Of a DNA stretch of 64,000 bases, positions 26,289 to 36,375 are shown piece by piece. A program made the translations under genes and the position numbers. The notes beneath the pieces are model-generated. The model was not told the origin of the DNA. It saw nothing but the letters and a program-made list of their open reading frames with translations, and ran no database searches. Source of the DNA: Pseudoxanthomonas sp. X-1 (GTDB lineage: Bacteria > Pseudomonadota > Gammaproteobacteria > Xanthomonadales > Xanthomonadaceae); NCBI RefSeq assembly GCF_020042665.1, contig NZ_CP083376.1, forward strand, positions 310,001-374,000, in the 5' to 3' direction. How positions within the stretch are numbered: position 1 is the first letter of the stretch; each line of letters begins with the position of its first letter.

Positions 26289-26549
26289 ATGCATGCGTTC
26301 GTCTACAAGAGCCTGCGCAAGGCCGACACGTACCTGTACCTGGCCGCGCGCGACGACTTCGCGCGCCTGCCAACGCCGCTGCGCAGCCAGCTGGGCGAAC
26401 TGGCCTTCGTGCTGGAAGTGACCCTGACGCCCGAGCGCAGGCTGGCGCGCGAGGACGTGGCCGTGGTGCGCCAGAACCTGGCCAGCCGCGGCTTCCACCT
26501 GCAGTTCCCGCCGCAGGCCGCGATCCAGGATCCGATGCCCGATGCCTGA
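26289..26549 (+). CDS. YcgL-domain protein
   Basis: 86-residue YcgL-family protein of unknown function, widespread in gammaproteobacteria. [18 protein letters not shown] at the N-terminus and [13 protein letters not shown] near the C-terminus match the family. ATG 26289 was chosen because the family begins at this residue. Its last 8 bases overlap the ankyrin gene start, so the two are co-translated. Confidence 0.88.
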   Translation: MHAFVYKSLRKADTYLYLAARDDFARLPTPLRSQLGELAFVLEVTLTPERRLAREDVAVVRQNLASRGFHLQFPPQAAIQDPMPDA

Positions 26550-29500
26550 CGCCGTCCGTCCGCCGAACCGCGCGGCGCTGGTGGCGCTGCTGGCCGGCCT
26601 TGCGCTGGCCGCACTGACCTTCTTCGGCGGACCCGTTGCCGCGGTAGGCGCGCTGCTGGCCCAGCCGGCGCTGGCGCTGGCGGTGTCCTGGCAGGCGCGC
26701 ACCCGCGCGCCGGCGCGGCGCGACTTCCTCAAGCGCGACCTGGTGCCGCTGCTGGCGGTGTGGGGCGCGGGCTTCGTCCTCGCCGCCGCGCTGCTGGCCT
26801 GGCCGCTGCAGGCCCTGCGCAGTGGCGGGTCGCTGGGCGCGGCGCTGGGCCTGAGCGCGGTGGTCGGCGTCTGCCTGATCGGCGCATGGCGCGCCTGGCC
26901 GCTGTGGCTCGCGGTCGAACGCGAGGGCGGCGCGCTGTCGCGCCAGTGGCGCGCGATGGCCGACCGCGACCTCGGCGACCTGCGCGGGTTGGGCGTGGCC
27001 GCGGCGGTGGCGCTGGCCATCGGCGGCGGGCTGAGCCTGGCCTGGCCGGCGCTGTGGCCCAGCACGCTGCGCGCCGCCGGCGCCATCGTCTACGCGCTGG
27101 CGCTGCCGCTGCTGCACGCCGGCCTGCAGCGCGCCACCCGCGCCGGCGGCCTGCCGGTGCTGGACATGCCGGCCAAGCCGGTCGCCCGGCCGGTCCAGAA
27201 GAGCGCGCCGTCGTTCGCCCCGGCGCCGACGCCCGCCGCGCAGGCCGCGCCCGCACCAGCGCCAGCGCCCGCCGCCGCCTCGCGGACCGCACCGGCGAAC
27301 GCGTCGGCGGGCCCGGCCCAGGACGCGGCGCTGTACGAGGCCGCGCGCAGCGGCCGGGTCGAGCGCGCGCTGGAGCTGATCGAGGCCGGCGCCAACCCGC
27401 GCGCCCTGCCGCCGGCGGACGCGCGCGACCAGCGCAGCCTGGCCGTGCTGGCCGCCGTGCTGCCCGACCTGCGCCTGCTGCGCACCCTGATCGCCAAGGG
27501 CATCGATCTCAACCAGGCCCATGCCGGCATGACCCCGCTGCTGGCGGCGACCCGCGACAGCTGGCACGGCCGCCCCGATGCGGTGACCACGCTGCTGACC
27601 AACGGCGCCGATCCGCGCCAGGCCGATCGCGAGGGCAACACCGCCCTGCATCACGCCGCGCGCAGCTCCGACCCCGGCGTGGCCGCGCTGCTGCGCGACG
27701 CCGCCGCCGAACTGGACGCGCTGAACCACGACGGCCTGACTCCGCTGGGCATCGCCTGCATCGCCGGCAACTGGCGTTTGGCCAAGTTCCTGCTCGAACG
27801 CGGCGCCCGCCCCGAGCCCGCCGGCGGACAGCCGGTGCTGTTGGCCGCCGCCGGGACCGAGGAAGACGATGCCGCCGGCGTGCAGCTGCTGCTCAAGCAC
27901 AAGGCCAAGGTGAATGCGCTCGGCGCGCAGGGCCGCAGCGCCCTGCACGAGGCCGCGCTGGCCGGCCATGCCGAGATCCTGGCCGCGCTGCTGGCGGCCG
28001 GGGCCACGGTCGATGCGCGCGATGCCGCCGGCGCCACGCCGTGGCTGGAGGCCGCGCGCAGCGGCCGGGTCGCCGCGCTGGACACCCTGGCCTCGGCCGG
28101 CGCCGACCTGGCCGCGGTCGACGCCCGCGGCCGCAACGCGCTGCTGCTGGCCAGCACCGCCGAGCAGGTCGTGCCCGCGGTGGTCAAGCGCCTGCTGGAA
28201 CTCGGCGTGGACCCCGAACAGCGCGACCTGGCTGGCCATCGCGCCGCCGATCTGGCCGCCGCGGCCGGGCGCTGGGCGCTGGTCTCCCAGCTCGATCCCG
28301 ACTACCCGCTGCCGACCGCCGTCTCCGCGGCCGACACCCACGCCCCGCCGCCGGACCAGGCGCCGCTGGGCCTGCTGCGCGAGGCGCTGGAGCGCGGCGA
28401 ACGGCGCGGCCTGGACGCGCTGGTGCGGCTGTGCTCGCCGCAGGAGCTGGGCAGCCTGCTGCACGCCCCGGCGCTGCAGGCGCAGGCCGACGCGGTGGCC
28501 TGGCTGCTGCGCCACGGCGCCTCGGGCGAACAGCCCGACGTGCGCGGCGACCTGCCGCTGCTGGCGGCGCTGGCGCGCGGGCCGGCGGCGCTGCCGGTGA
28601 TCCGGGTGCTGCTCGATGCCGGCCTCTCGCCGGCCGGCAGCGCCGGGCTGGCGCGCTTCCTGGCCGCCTGCCTCGCCTCCGATGCGCGCACCCGGCCGGA
28701 GCTGTCCGCGCTGGCGCTGGAGCTGCTGGCCCGCGGCGCCGATCCCTTCGCCCCCGCGCCCGGCGGCGACCGCGCGCTGCCGCTGGCCGTGCGGCTGGAC
28801 TGGCCGGCGCTGGTCGAGGCCCTGCTGGCGCTCGGCGTGGACCGCGAGGCCCGCGACGCGCGCGGCATGTCGGCGCTGCACCTGGCGACCGCGTTGGGCA
28901 ATGTGGCGATGGTGCGGCGCCTGATCGCGGCCGGCGCCTCGCCGGACGCGCGCGCCGCCGACGGCCAGACGCCGCTGGGCGTGGCCCTGTCGGCCGGCCG
29001 CCGCGACCTGGCCGACTGGCTGGACTGGCGCGTCTGGCCGTTGCCGCGCCGCGCGCTGCAGCCGGCCGACCTGCCGGCCGCGGCCAAGGCCGGCGACGCC
29101 GACGCGGTGCGCCGCCTGCTGGACCTGGGCTTCGAGGTGGACGCGCAGGACGCACAGGGCTGCAGCGCGCTACTGCGCGCGGCCGGCGGCGGCCACGGCG
29201 CGGTGGTCGACCTGCTGCTGGCGCGCGGTGCCGATCCGCAGCGCCCGGCGCGCACGGGCGCCACGCCGCTGTCGGCGGCGGTGAGCATGCGCCAGACCGC
29301 CATCGTCGGCGCCCTGCTCGAGACCGGCGCCAGCCTCGAACACCGCCTGCCCGGCGAGGTCAGCGTGCTGATGCTGGCCGCCGCACTGGGCCTGCCCGAT
29401 GTCGCCGCGCGCCTGCTCACCGCCGGCGCCGACGTCCACGCGGTCGATGCCCAGGGCCTGACCGCGCTGCACTGCGCGGGCCTGTTCGGCTTCATCGCCC

Positions 29501-29931
29501 GCGATCGGCCGCGCCTGCTGGCGCTGCTCGACACCCTGCTGCTGGCCGGCGCGCAGCCCGACGGCCCGGACCCGGGCACCGTCACCCCGCTGCTGTTGCT
29601 GCTGGGCGCGCGCGCCGAGCCGGGCACCGTCTGCGACGAGGACGTGATCCTGGCCGGTCTTGAGCGCCTGCTCCAGGAAGACGTCGCGCTCGACGTGCGC
29701 GACCCGCGCGGCTTCGGCCCGCTGCACCTGGCCGCGCTGCACGGCCTGCTGCGCGTGGTCCAGCGCCTGCTGCGCGCAGGCGCCGATCCCGACCAGCGCG
29801 ACGCGCTCAACCGCATCCCGCGCGACATCGCGATCATGCGCGGCTTCGTCGATGTGGCGGGCGAACTGGCGCCGGCCGGGGTGCCGGGCGCCGGCGCGCC
29901 GATCGCGCGCTTCCTGCGCGACCCGCGCTGA
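26542..29931 (+). CDS. Large membrane-anchored ankyrin-repeat protein
   Basis: 1129 residues. About six hydrophobic segments occupy residues 10-196 and an Ala/Pro-rich linker runs to about 262. The remainder is a long solenoid of ankyrin repeats, seen from repeats of the form GxTPLxxA, LLxxGAdPxxxD and ALHxAA (for example [45 protein letters not shown]), with some degenerate repeats in the middle. The topology implies a membrane anchor with a soluble protein-binding arm of more than 800 residues. No enzymatic domain is visible. Function is unknown; ankyrin proteins bind proteins. It overlaps ycgL by 8 bp and is followed by a tRNA-binding protein gene. Confidence 0.88.
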   Translation: MPDAVRPPNRAALVALLAGLALAALTFFGGPVAAVGALLAQPALALAVSWQARTRAPARRDFLKRDLVPLLAVWGAGFVLAAALLAWPLQALRSGGSLGAALGLSAVVGVCLIGAWRAWPLWLAVEREGGALSRQWRAMADRDLGDLRGLGVAAAVALAIGGGLSLAWPALWPSTLRAAGAIVYALALPLLHAGLQRATRAGGLPVLDMPAKPVARPVQKSAPSFAPAPTPAAQAAPAPAPAPAAASRTAPANASAGPAQDAALYEAARSGRVERALELIEAGANPRALPPADARDQRSLAVLAAVLPDLRLLRTLIAKGIDLNQAHAGMTPLLAATRDSWHGRPDAVTTLLTNGADPRQADREGNTALHHAARSSDPGVAALLRDAAAELDALNHDGLTPLGIACIAGNWRLAKFLLERGARPEPAGGQPVLLAAAGTEEDDAAGVQLLLKHKAKVNALGAQGRSALHEAALAGHAEILAALLAAGATVDARDAAGATPWLEAARSGRVAALDTLASAGADLAAVDARGRNALLLASTAEQVVPAVVKRLLELGVDPEQRDLAGHRAADLAAAAGRWALVSQLDPDYPLPTAVSAADTHAPPPDQAPLGLLREALERGERRGLDALVRLCSPQELGSLLHAPALQAQADAVAWLLRHGASGEQPDVRGDLPLLAALARGPAALPVIRVLLDAGLSPAGSAGLARFLAACLASDARTRPELSALALELLARGADPFAPAPGGDRALPLAVRLDWPALVEALLALGVDREARDARGMSALHLATALGNVAMVRRLIAAGASPDARAADGQTPLGVALSAGRRDLADWLDWRVWPLPRRALQPADLPAAAKAGDADAVRRLLDLGFEVDAQDAQGCSALLRAAGGGHGAVVDLLLARGADPQRPARTGATPLSAAVSMRQTAIVGALLETGASLEHRLPGEVSVLMLAAALGLPDVAARLLTAGADVHAVDAQGLTALHCAGLFGFIARDRPRLLALLDTLLLAGAQPDGPDPGTVTPLLLLLGARAEPGTVCDEDVILAGLERLLQEDVALDVRDPRGFGPLHLAALHGLLRVVQRLLRAGADPDQRDALNRIPRDIAIMRGFVDVAGELAPAGVPGAGAPIARFLRDPR

Positions 29932-29970
29932 AGGCGCGCGCACCGCTTCCTCCCGCTGGATCCCCCGCCG

Positions 29971-30327
29971 ATGTCCGACGTGCCCGCCGCCGATGCCGCT
30001 CCCATCACCTGGGCCGATTTCGAGAAGGTCCTGCTGGTCGCCGGCACCATTCTCAAGGTTGAGCCGTTTCCCGAGGCGCGCCGGCCGGCCTACAAGGTCT
30101 GGGCCGACTTCGGCCCCTACGGCCAGCGCAAGACCAGCGCGCAGATCGTCAGCCTGTATGCGCCCGAGGACCTGGTCGGCCAACAGATCGTGGCGGTGCT
30201 GAACTTCCCGGAGAAGCAGATCGGGCCGTTCAAGTCGCAGTTCCTGCTGACCGGCGCCTACACCGAGCAGGGCGTGGTGATCACCACGCTGGAGCGTCCC
30301 GTGCCCAACGGCGCGCGCCTGGGCTGA
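29971..30327 (+). CDS. CsaA-like tRNA-binding-domain protein
   Basis: 118-residue protein with a single OB-fold tRNA-binding domain of the CsaA/MetG C-terminal type. [54 protein letters not shown] and [14 protein letters not shown] match the family order. CsaA has been described as chaperone-like and tRNA-binding; the exact role is unsettled. It lies 39 bp after the ankyrin gene and is probably in the same transcript. It converges on the antiporter gene, with 14 bp between the two stops. Confidence 0.9.
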   Translation: MSDVPAADAAPITWADFEKVLLVAGTILKVEPFPEARRPAYKVWADFGPYGQRKTSAQIVSLYAPEDLVGQQIVAVLNFPEKQIGPFKSQFLLTGAYTEQGVVITTLERPVPNGARLG

Positions 30328-30341
30328 GCGCCGGCGCGGCC

Positions 30342-32168
30342 TCAGTCGCCGGCCGGCGGCTTCTCCGTCGTCGTCGCAGAGGGAGGGGCGTCCGTCGCGG
30401 CCGGCGGCGCCGTGTCGGCCGCGACCAGCTTTTCCAGGTCGCGGCGCGCATCGCGCGCGGTCTGGATCAGTGCCGCGTCGTCGTCGTAGACCAGGTACTG
30501 CTCGCGCAGCAGCTTCTCGTCGTGCGCGCGGAAGCGCCGCGCCTGCCGCGCGGCCTCCTCCTCGTCGACGCCCAGCGCGGTCAGCACGCGCTCGCCCATT
30601 TCCAGGCTGGAGCCGAAGGTTTCGCGGAAGGGTTCGGCGCTCAGGTCCATCAGCCGCCAGGCGTGCTGGCGGTTGCGCGCGCGGCTGAGCACCGTGGCGG
30701 CCGGATACATGCGCCGGATCAGGCGCGTGCAGCGGATGTTGGTGTCCGGGTCGTCCATGGCCACCACGAATACCTTGCAGTGCTGCGCGCCGGCCGCGCG
30801 CAGCAGGTCGGGCCGGGTGGGATCGCCGTAGAACAGCCGCGCATTGCCGAAGCGGCGCAGGGTGTCCACCTGTTCGGGGCTGTGTTCCAGCGCGACGAAG
30901 GACACGCGCTGGGCGGTGAGCAGGCGCGCGACGATCTGGCCGAAGCGGCCCATGCCGGCGATCAGCACGCGCGGCTGCAGGTCCTCGACCTCCTCGAAGG
31001 CGCGCTTGGGCGCGGCCGGCGCCTGGTCCAGCCAGCGGCTGGCCGCGATCAGCAGCAGCGGCGTGGCGGCCATCGACAGGCCGACCATCGCCACCAGCCG
31101 GTCGCGCTGCTGCCCGCTCAGCAGGTCCGCCTGCGCGGCCTGGTTGAACACCACGAAGGCGAACTCGCCCCCCAGCCACAGCACCGCGCCCAGCTTCAGC
31201 GCCGCGCGCCAGCTCATGCGCACCTGCCAGCGGCCCAGCGCCAGCAGCACGCCGGCCTTGACCAGCAGCAGGGTCAGCACGCCGGCGGCGATGATCTGCG
31301 GCTCGGCGCGGATGCGGTCGATGTCGATGGACATGCCCACGGCGATGAAGAACAGGCCCAGCAGCAGGCTCTTGAACGGCTCGATCTGCGATTCCAGTTC
31401 GTGGCGGAACTCGGAGTCGGACAGCAGCACGCCGGCCAGGAACGCGCCCAGGCCCGCGCTCAGCCCGGCCAGCTGCATCAGCCAGGCCGTGCCCAGCACC
31501 ACCAGCAGCGCGCTGGCGGTGAACACCTCGGGCATGCGGGTGCGCGCCACGATGCGGAACAGATGCCGCAGCGCCAGCCGGCCGAACAGCGCCACCAGCA
31601 CGATCGCGCCGACCGCCTCCAGCACCGTCGCCCAGCTCAGGGTCTGGTTCTTGGCGCCGCCCAGCAGTGGGATCGCCACCAGCAGCGGGATCGCGGCCAG
31701 GTCCTGGAACAGCAGCACGGCAAAGCCCGTGCGGCCGTAGTCGGTGGCCAGCGCCTTGCGCTCGGCCAGCAGCTGCAGGCTGACCGCGGTGGAGGACAGC
31801 GCCAGGCCCATGCCGATCACCAGCGCCTTCTTCCAGCCCAGGCCCAGGCACAGGCAGATCGCCCCCAGCAGCAGCGTGGTCAGCAGCACCTGCAATCCAC
31901 CGGTGCCGAACACCGGCTTGCGCATCACCTTCAGCCGCGAGGGCGAGAGCTCCAGGCCGATCACGAACAGCAGCATCACCACGCCTACTTCGGAGGCGTT
32001 GAGGATGCGCTCGGCATCGCGCACGAAGCCGAAGCCATGGGGCCCCAGCAGCGCGCCGGCGACCAGGTAGGCCAGCACCGCACCCAGCCCGAAGCGCTTG
32101 AACACCGGCACGGCCACCACGCCGGCCAGCAGGAACACCAGCGCAAGTTGCAGACCGCCGTCGTTCAT
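30342..32168 (-). CDS. CPA2-family monovalent cation:proton antiporter with RCK domain (KefB/KefC type)
   Basis: 608 residues. The first 385 or so form a 12-helix CPA2 antiporter, with the characteristic GLELSPSRL, FQDLAAIPLL, AFLAGVLLSDSEFRHELE and FFIAVGMSIDI blocks. A cytoplasmic RCK/TrkA-N domain follows (VLIAGMGRFGQIVARLL, a Rossmann NAD-binding site), and an acidic Ala/Thr/Pro-rich tail ends the protein. Such proteins exchange potassium for protons, often gated by glutathione adducts or nucleotides. No KefG-like partner gene is adjacent. The start at 32168 places the first helix (LQLALVFLLAGVVAVPVF) directly at the N-terminus. Confidence 0.92.
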   Translation of the reverse strand: MNDGGLQLALVFLLAGVVAVPVFKRFGLGAVLAYLVAGALLGPHGFGFVRDAERILNASEVGVVMLLFVIGLELSPSRLKVMRKPVFGTGGLQVLLTTLLLGAICLCLGLGWKKALVIGMGLALSSTAVSLQLLAERKALATDYGRTGFAVLLFQDLAAIPLLVAIPLLGGAKNQTLSWATVLEAVGAIVLVALFGRLALRHLFRIVARTRMPEVFTASALLVVLGTAWLMQLAGLSAGLGAFLAGVLLSDSEFRHELESQIEPFKSLLLGLFFIAVGMSIDIDRIRAEPQIIAAGVLTLLLVKAGVLLALGRWQVRMSWRAALKLGAVLWLGGEFAFVVFNQAAQADLLSGQQRDRLVAMVGLSMAATPLLLIAASRWLDQAPAAPKRAFEEVEDLQPRVLIAGMGRFGQIVARLLTAQRVSFVALEHSPEQVDTLRRFGNARLFYGDPTRPDLLRAAGAQHCKVFVVAMDDPDTNIRCTRLIRRMYPAATVLSRARNRQHAWRLMDLSAEPFRETFGSSLEMGERVLTALGVDEEEAARQARRFRAHDEKLLREQYLVYDDDAALIQTARDARRDLEKLVAADTAPPAATDAPPSATTTEKPPAGD

Positions 32169-32327
32169 CCAGATTCCTTACGCACCTGTCCCATTATGCG
32201 CCGCGCGCGCGCCTGACCGGCCGCGCGCGTGGACTGCACTGTCATGGCCTGCGCTGTGCCGGACGGCACTTGTCGTCGTTCCGCCGGCGCGGCAAGCTCG
32301 ACGCCTCATCGTGGACAGGGATCGACC

Positions 32328-33200
32328 ATGCGCATGCCCAACGGATTCGTGGCCGCCTGCTGCGGCGCGCTGCTCGCGATCGCAGGCGCCGCCGCGTTCG
32401 CGCAGACCCGGAGCGAAGTACGGGAAACGCTGGAATCCAGCCTCGTCGTCACCGGCGACATCCGCATCGCCGGCGACGGCAAGGTCAGGGACTTCCACAT
32501 CGATCAGCCGGACAAGCTGTCCAGCGACGTCATGCAGCTGGTCGACCGCGCCGTGCCCAGCTGGGAGTTCGAGCCGATCCTGGTCGAGGGCAAGCCGGCG
32601 GAGGTGCGCTCGCGCATGCGCATCCGGCTGGTGGCGTACAAGCGCGCGGACGGCAACTACGTGCTGAGCATCCGCAGCGCGTCCTTCACCGGCGACCAGG
32701 ACGAGGAGGTCGATGCGACCTGGCTCAAGCAGCAGAAGATGCCGCCGCCGGCCTATCCGGCGGTGGCCGCGGCGTCCAACGTGTCGGGCACGGTCTTTCT
32801 GCTGATCAAGGTCGGCGCGGACGGCAAGGTGCAGCAGGCCTTCGCCGAGCAGACCAATCTGCGCGTGCTGGCCAACGGGCGCGAGATGGCGCGCTGGCGC
32901 AAGGTGCTGGAGCAGTCGGCCATCGCCGCCACGCGGGCCTGGCAGTTCACGCCGTCCGCCAATGATCCCAAGCATCCCGAGGGCGGTTGGACCTCGCGCG
33001 TGCCGATCGAGTATTCGCTCGCGCGCCAGCGCCCCGGCTACGGCACCTGGGAGCCCTACATCCCCGGTCCGCACATGCCGGCGCCGTGGCTGCGGCCCGA
33101 ACTGGCCCGCGCCCAGGACGTGGATGCCGCCCAGGCCGGGACGCTCGCCCCGGTCGGCGAAGGCGCGATCCGCCTGCGGACCGATCTCGGCCAGGGCTAG
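32328..33200 (+). CDS. Exported TonB-C-like protein
   Basis: 290-residue protein with a signal peptide (VAACCGALLAIAGAAAFAQ). It has two domains: an N-terminal part without clear family (DIRIAGDGKVRDFHI, AVPSWEFEPILVEGK) and a TonB C-terminal-like fold around residues 135-225, visible as PPPAYPAVAAASNVSGTVFL, VGADGKVQQAF and ATRAWQFTPS. Several xanthomonad periplasmic proteins have this TonB-like domain without a membrane anchor or proline spacer, so it is unlikely to energise receptors itself. Divergent from the antiporter gene. Role unknown. Confidence 0.82.
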   Translation: MRMPNGFVAACCGALLAIAGAAAFAQTRSEVRETLESSLVVTGDIRIAGDGKVRDFHIDQPDKLSSDVMQLVDRAVPSWEFEPILVEGKPAEVRSRMRIRLVAYKRADGNYVLSIRSASFTGDQDEEVDATWLKQQKMPPPAYPAVAAASNVSGTVFLLIKVGADGKVQQAFAEQTNLRVLANGREMARWRKVLEQSAIAATRAWQFTPSANDPKHPEGGWTSRVPIEYSLARQRPGYGTWEPYIPGPHMPAPWLRPELARAQDVDAAQAGTLAPVGEGAIRLRTDLGQG

Positions 33201-33226
33201 CGCGGGCGCGCTCCTGCTTCGGAGGT

Positions 33227-33282
33227 GCAGCGCTCCGGCGGGTAATGTTCGCTTGTCCCTCGGTCATGGCATCTGCCCCGAC
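33227..33282. repeat. Intergenic palindromic repeat, family B, decayed half copy
   Basis: GCAGCGCTCCGGCGGGTAAT, then TCCCTCGGTCATGGCATCTG, matches the left arm and centre of family B with several substitutions; the right arm is missing. It lies directly after the stop of 32328-33200. Confidence 0.6.
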
Positions 33283-33407
33283 TTACACACCTCCATCGTC
33301 GTTCCCGCGAACGCGGGAACCCAGGGACTTTCGTTCGAAGCACCAAGAACCGGCTCTGCTCGCGATCCTGAGATTGCGTTGCAGGTGAGCGGTGCGGCTT
33401 CGGATGG

Positions 33408-33521
33408 GCAGCGGTCCGGCGGGCGGGGGCCGCTTATCCCTCGATCAGGGCATCCTGCCCTGATTCGGGCGCTCGGCGTCCTGCCTCGCTGGTCGCGGCC
33501 CCGGCCCGCCGGACCGCTGCC
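33408..33521. repeat. Intergenic palindromic repeat, family B, copy 2
   Basis: Best-preserved copy. The left arm from 33408 (GCAGCGGTCCGGCGGGCGGG) pairs almost perfectly with the right arm 33495-33521 (reverse complement, ending CCGCCGGACCGCTGCC). The centre contains TCAGGGCATCCTGCCCTGA and GCGCTCGGCGTCCTGCCTCG, both shared with the copy at 5931-6043. Transcribed, it would form a very strong hairpin. Confidence 0.8.
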
Positions 33522-33995
33522 TCGCGCGTCAGGTCAAGGGCTTCGGTTTGCGCGGTCGTTCGAGACCCTCGCCCATGCGCAGAGCGCGATCGGTGACGGG
33601 AGGGTATCGACTTGAGGCCCCCTCCCTTGCGCGCAGCGCAGGGGAGGGACGGGGAGGGGTCGGAGCTTTACCGGTCAAGCCACCGAAGCAACAGCAAAAG
33701 CACCTCACCCCCTCAGTCGCTAGTTCGCGACTTCGAGCTCCCCTTCGCCTGCGGCGGAAGGGAGGGGGCAGAGCGCTTGCTCAATGGCTTCGTTGGAAGA
33801 AGTCCTGATCTGCACGCTCGCAGCGCCTCGACCCGGCCGGGGAGCGGGCCAAGTTGGCTCGCGTCGGCGAGTCCGCCAGGGATGGCGGGCCGAGCCGGGG
33901 AGCCGCGCCCGGCCGGGCCGTCTGTTCACCGAAGCCGGCTTTACCGACTCCGCACATTGGAGTCATTCCCGCACACAGGCTGGGAGAAAAACAAA
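33522..33995. other. Gene-free stretch with further GC-rich repeats
   Basis: No open frame here has family resemblance or codon use like a gene. It contains CCCCTCCCTTGCGCGCAGCG near 33620, running into AGGGGAGGGACGGGGAGGGG, which is itself palindromic and typical of xanthomonad intergenic repeats, and another purine/pyrimidine mirror near 33740-33770. With the family B copies it makes an 800-bp repeat-rich separator between 32328-33200 and rho. Confidence 0.5.
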
Positions 33996-34016
33996 GAGCC
34001 CCGCAATGCGGGGCTC
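33996..34016 (-). terminator. Rho-independent terminator of the rho gene
   Basis: Nine-base-pair stem GAGCCCCGC/GCGGGGCTC with a three-base loop, 25 bp past the rho stop. On the minus strand it is followed by TTTGTTTTTCTC, a proper T-tract. The gene for Rho itself thus ends at an intrinsic terminator. Confidence 0.88.
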
Positions 34017-34041
34017 CTTGTTGGGCTGCTAGAGGCGCGGT

Positions 34042-35811
34042 TCAGCGCTTCATCGAGCTGAAGAACTCGTCGTTGGACTTGGTGTTCTTCATCTTGTCCA
34101 GCATGAACTCCATCGCGGCGATTTCGTCCATCGGATGCAGCAGCTTGCGCAGGATCCAGATCTTCTGCAGCAGGTCCGGCTCGATCAGCAGGTCCTCGCG
34201 GCGGGTGCCGGAGAGGTTGACCGCGATGGCCGGGTAGACGCGCTTCTCGGTGATGCGGCGATCCAGGTGGATTTCCGAGTTGCCGGTGCCCTTGAACTCC
34301 TCGTAGATCACCTTGTCCATCGCGCTGCCGGTGTCGACCAGGGCGGTGGCGATGATGGTCAGGCTGCCGCCTTCCTCCACGTTGCGCGCCGCGCCGAAGA
34401 AGCGCTTCGGGCGGTGCAGGGCGTTGGCGTCCACGCCGCCGGTGAGCACCTTGCCCGAGGACGGCACCACGTTGTTGTAGGCGCGGGCCAGGCGGGTGAT
34501 CGAGTCGAGCAGGATCACGACGTCCTTCTTGTGCTCGACCAGGCGCTTGGCGCGCTCGATCACCATCTCGGCGACCTGCACGTGGCGCGCGGCCGGCTCG
34601 TCGAAGGTCGAGCTGATGACCTCGCCGCGCACGGTGCGCTGCATTTCGGTCACTTCTTCCGGACGCTCGTCGATCAGCAGCACGATCAGGTGCACGTCGG
34701 GGTGGTTGGTGGTGATGGCCGTGGCGATCTGCTGCATCATCATCGTCTTGCCCGCCTTGGGCGGGGAGACGATCAGCGAGCGCTGGCCCTTGCCCTGCGG
34801 CGCCATCAGGTCGAGGATGCGGCCGGCGATGTCCTCGGACGACCCGTTGCCGCGCTCCAGGTGGAAGCGCTTGCGCGGGAACAGCGGGGTGAGGTTCTCG
34901 AACAGCACCTTGCCCTTGCTGGCCTCGATCGGCTCACCGTTGATGGTGTCGACGATGTTCAGCGCGAAGTAGCGCTCGCCATCCTTGGGGAAGCGGATGC
35001 GGCCGGCGATGTGGTCGCCGGTGCGCAGGTTGAAGCGGCGGATCTGGCTGGGCGAGATGTAGGTGTCGTCCGGGCCGGCCAGGTAGCTGGCCTCGGCCGC
35101 GCGCAGGAAGCCGAAGCCGTCGGGCAGGATCTCCAGCACGCCGTCGGCGGCCACGCCCTCGCCGTGGCGGGTCAGCACCTTGAGCAGGGCGAAGATCACG
35201 TCCTGCTTGCGGGCGCGGGCCACGCCTTCCTGGATCTGCAGCTGGTCGGCGATCTCGATCAGCTTGTGCGCCGGCATCTTCTTCAGATCGCTCAGCGAGT
35301 ACTGCGGGAAGCCCTCGGGCACCTGCGGATGCGGGCGCGGCACGAAGGTCTCGCTGGCGCCGTCCTGCGGCAGACCGTCGTTGTAGCGGTCGTTGCGGCC
35401 CCGCTCGCGGTCGCGGCGATTGCGGAAGCGCTCGCGGCGGTTGTTGCCCTGGCCCTGCTGCTGGCCGTTCTGGTGGTTCTGGTTGTTGTTCTGGAAGCGC
35501 TGCGGATTGTTGTGCTGGCCGTTGCCGTTGGCCTCACCGCTCTGGCCCTGCGGGGCCTGCCGGGGCTCGTTCGGCGCGCCGTCGCCGCCGCCTTCGTTGC
35601 GCGGCGCGCTGGCTTCGACCGGTGCGGCGGGCGGCGCTGCCGGGAGGGGCGCGCTGGCTTCCGGCGCCGGGGCGGGCCTGGGCGCGGGGGGCGCGCTGTC
35701 CAGGGCCAGGTCGGGCTGGGCGATGGCGTCGGGCTTGGCGGTCTTGCTCACGCGCGGCTTGCGCACGCGCTTCTCGGCGGTGGCGACGCCGGTTTCGTTG
35801 CTGTCGGACAA
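34042..35811 (-). CDS. rho: Transcription termination factor Rho with long disordered N-terminal region
   Basis: 589 residues, about 170 more than E. coli Rho. The extra part is N-terminal: residues 1-85 are Ala/Pro-rich, 90-124 are Asn/Gln/Gly-rich and 125-142 are Arg-rich. The conserved protein then follows: Rho_N helical domain from about 171 ([20 protein letters not shown]), the RNA-binding cold-shock-like domain ([23 protein letters not shown]), the Walker A site VSPPKAGKT, Walker [14 protein letters not shown] and the Q/R-loop region. It is an RNA-dependent ATPase hexamer that ends transcription. It lies alone on the minus strand after trxA, with its own terminator downstream. Confidence 0.97.
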   Translation of the reverse strand: MSDSNETGVATAEKRVRKPRVSKTAKPDAIAQPDLALDSAPPAPRPAPAPEASAPLPAAPPAAPVEASAPRNEGGGDGAPNEPRQAPQGQSGEANGNGQHNNPQRFQNNNQNHQNGQQQGQGNNRRERFRNRRDRERGRNDRYNDGLPQDGASETFVPRPHPQVPEGFPQYSLSDLKKMPAHKLIEIADQLQIQEGVARARKQDVIFALLKVLTRHGEGVAADGVLEILPDGFGFLRAAEASYLAGPDDTYISPSQIRRFNLRTGDHIAGRIRFPKDGERYFALNIVDTINGEPIEASKGKVLFENLTPLFPRKRFHLERGNGSSEDIAGRILDLMAPQGKGQRSLIVSPPKAGKTMMMQQIATAITTNHPDVHLIVLLIDERPEEVTEMQRTVRGEVISSTFDEPAARHVQVAEMVIERAKRLVEHKKDVVILLDSITRLARAYNNVVPSSGKVLTGGVDANALHRPKRFFGAARNVEEGGSLTIIATALVDTGSAMDKVIYEEFKGTGNSEIHLDRRITEKRVYPAIAVNLSGTRREDLLIEPDLLQKIWILRKLLHPMDEIAAMEFMLDKMKNTKSNDEFFSSMKR

Positions 35812-36005
35812 AGGGCGATTCCTCGCTTAAGAGGTTGCGAGCCTGCCGGCGGCACGTGAAGGGGCGCGGGCGGCTGTTGAAGTGACGGTGGGTGGTGTTG
35901 CAGAAGGGGTGCGGCGCGAGAACCCCAAGCGCCGGATATCTTGACCTTAGCACCGCGCCGGAACGGCTTCAAGCGCGCTCCGGCATCGGTTTGCAGCGGA
36001 TTCAG

Positions 36006-36027
36006 GCCCCGCGGGACGCCGCGGGGC
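36006..36027 (-). terminator. Hairpin after trxA
   Basis: Perfect nine-base-pair stem GCCCCGCGG/CCGCGGGGC with a four-base loop, directly past the trxA stop. No T-tract follows, so it may be a stabilising hairpin rather than a full intrinsic terminator. Confidence 0.5.
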
Positions 36028-36033
36028 GGGGCA

Positions 36034-36375
36034 TCAGGCGGCCTGCGCGCCGATGGCCTTGTCGATCATCTGGGTCAGCTGGCCCTTGCCGACGGCGCCG
36101 ACCTGGGTCGCCTGGACCTGGCCGTCCTTGAACAGCAGCAGCAGCGGGATGTTGCGCACGTGGTACTTGATCGCCGTGGCGCGGTTGTCGTCGACGTTGA
36201 GCTTGACCACCTTCAGGCGGCCCTCGTAGGCGTCGGCCAGTTCGTCCAGGACCGGGGCGATCATCTTGCAGGGGCCGCACCATTCGGCCCAGAAATCGAC
36301 CAGGACGGGTTCGTCGGACTGCAGCACGGCAGCGTCGAAATCGGCGTCGCCGACGTGGGTCACCTTGTCGTTCAT
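36034..36375 (-). CDS. trxA: Thioredoxin
   Basis: 113-residue classical thioredoxin. The redox site WCGPC places the cysteines at 33 and 36, the cis-proline is in [12 protein letters not shown] and the fold runs the usual length. It reduces protein disulphides in the cytoplasm with thioredoxin reductase. ATG 36375 ([10 protein letters not shown]) was chosen for the family length; upstream in-frame codons are not conserved. It precedes rho in the same direction and is divergent from rhlB, an arrangement common in gammaproteobacteria. Confidence 0.96.
   Translation of the reverse strand: MNDKVTHVGDADFDAAVLQSDEPVLVDFWAEWCGPCKMIAPVLDELADAYEGRLKVVKLNVDDNRATAIKYHVRNIPLLLLFKDGQVQATQVGAVGKGQLTQMIDKAIGAQAA

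Noticed and set aside
26209..28881. 890-codon minus-strand frame opposite the ankyrin gene
   Set aside because: Low-complexity Arg/Gln/Gly/Ala shadow; the ankyrin reading on the plus strand is unmistakable.
30342..32168. Glutathione-gated KefC specifically
   Set aside because: The fold is clear, but no KefF/KefG partner is nearby and the glutathione-site residues cannot be judged, so only the CPA2/RCK family is claimed.
33548..34061. Several plus-strand frames of 80-150 codons upstream of the rho terminator
   Set aside because: They cross repeats and the rho terminator, lack ribosome sites and have no family resemblance.
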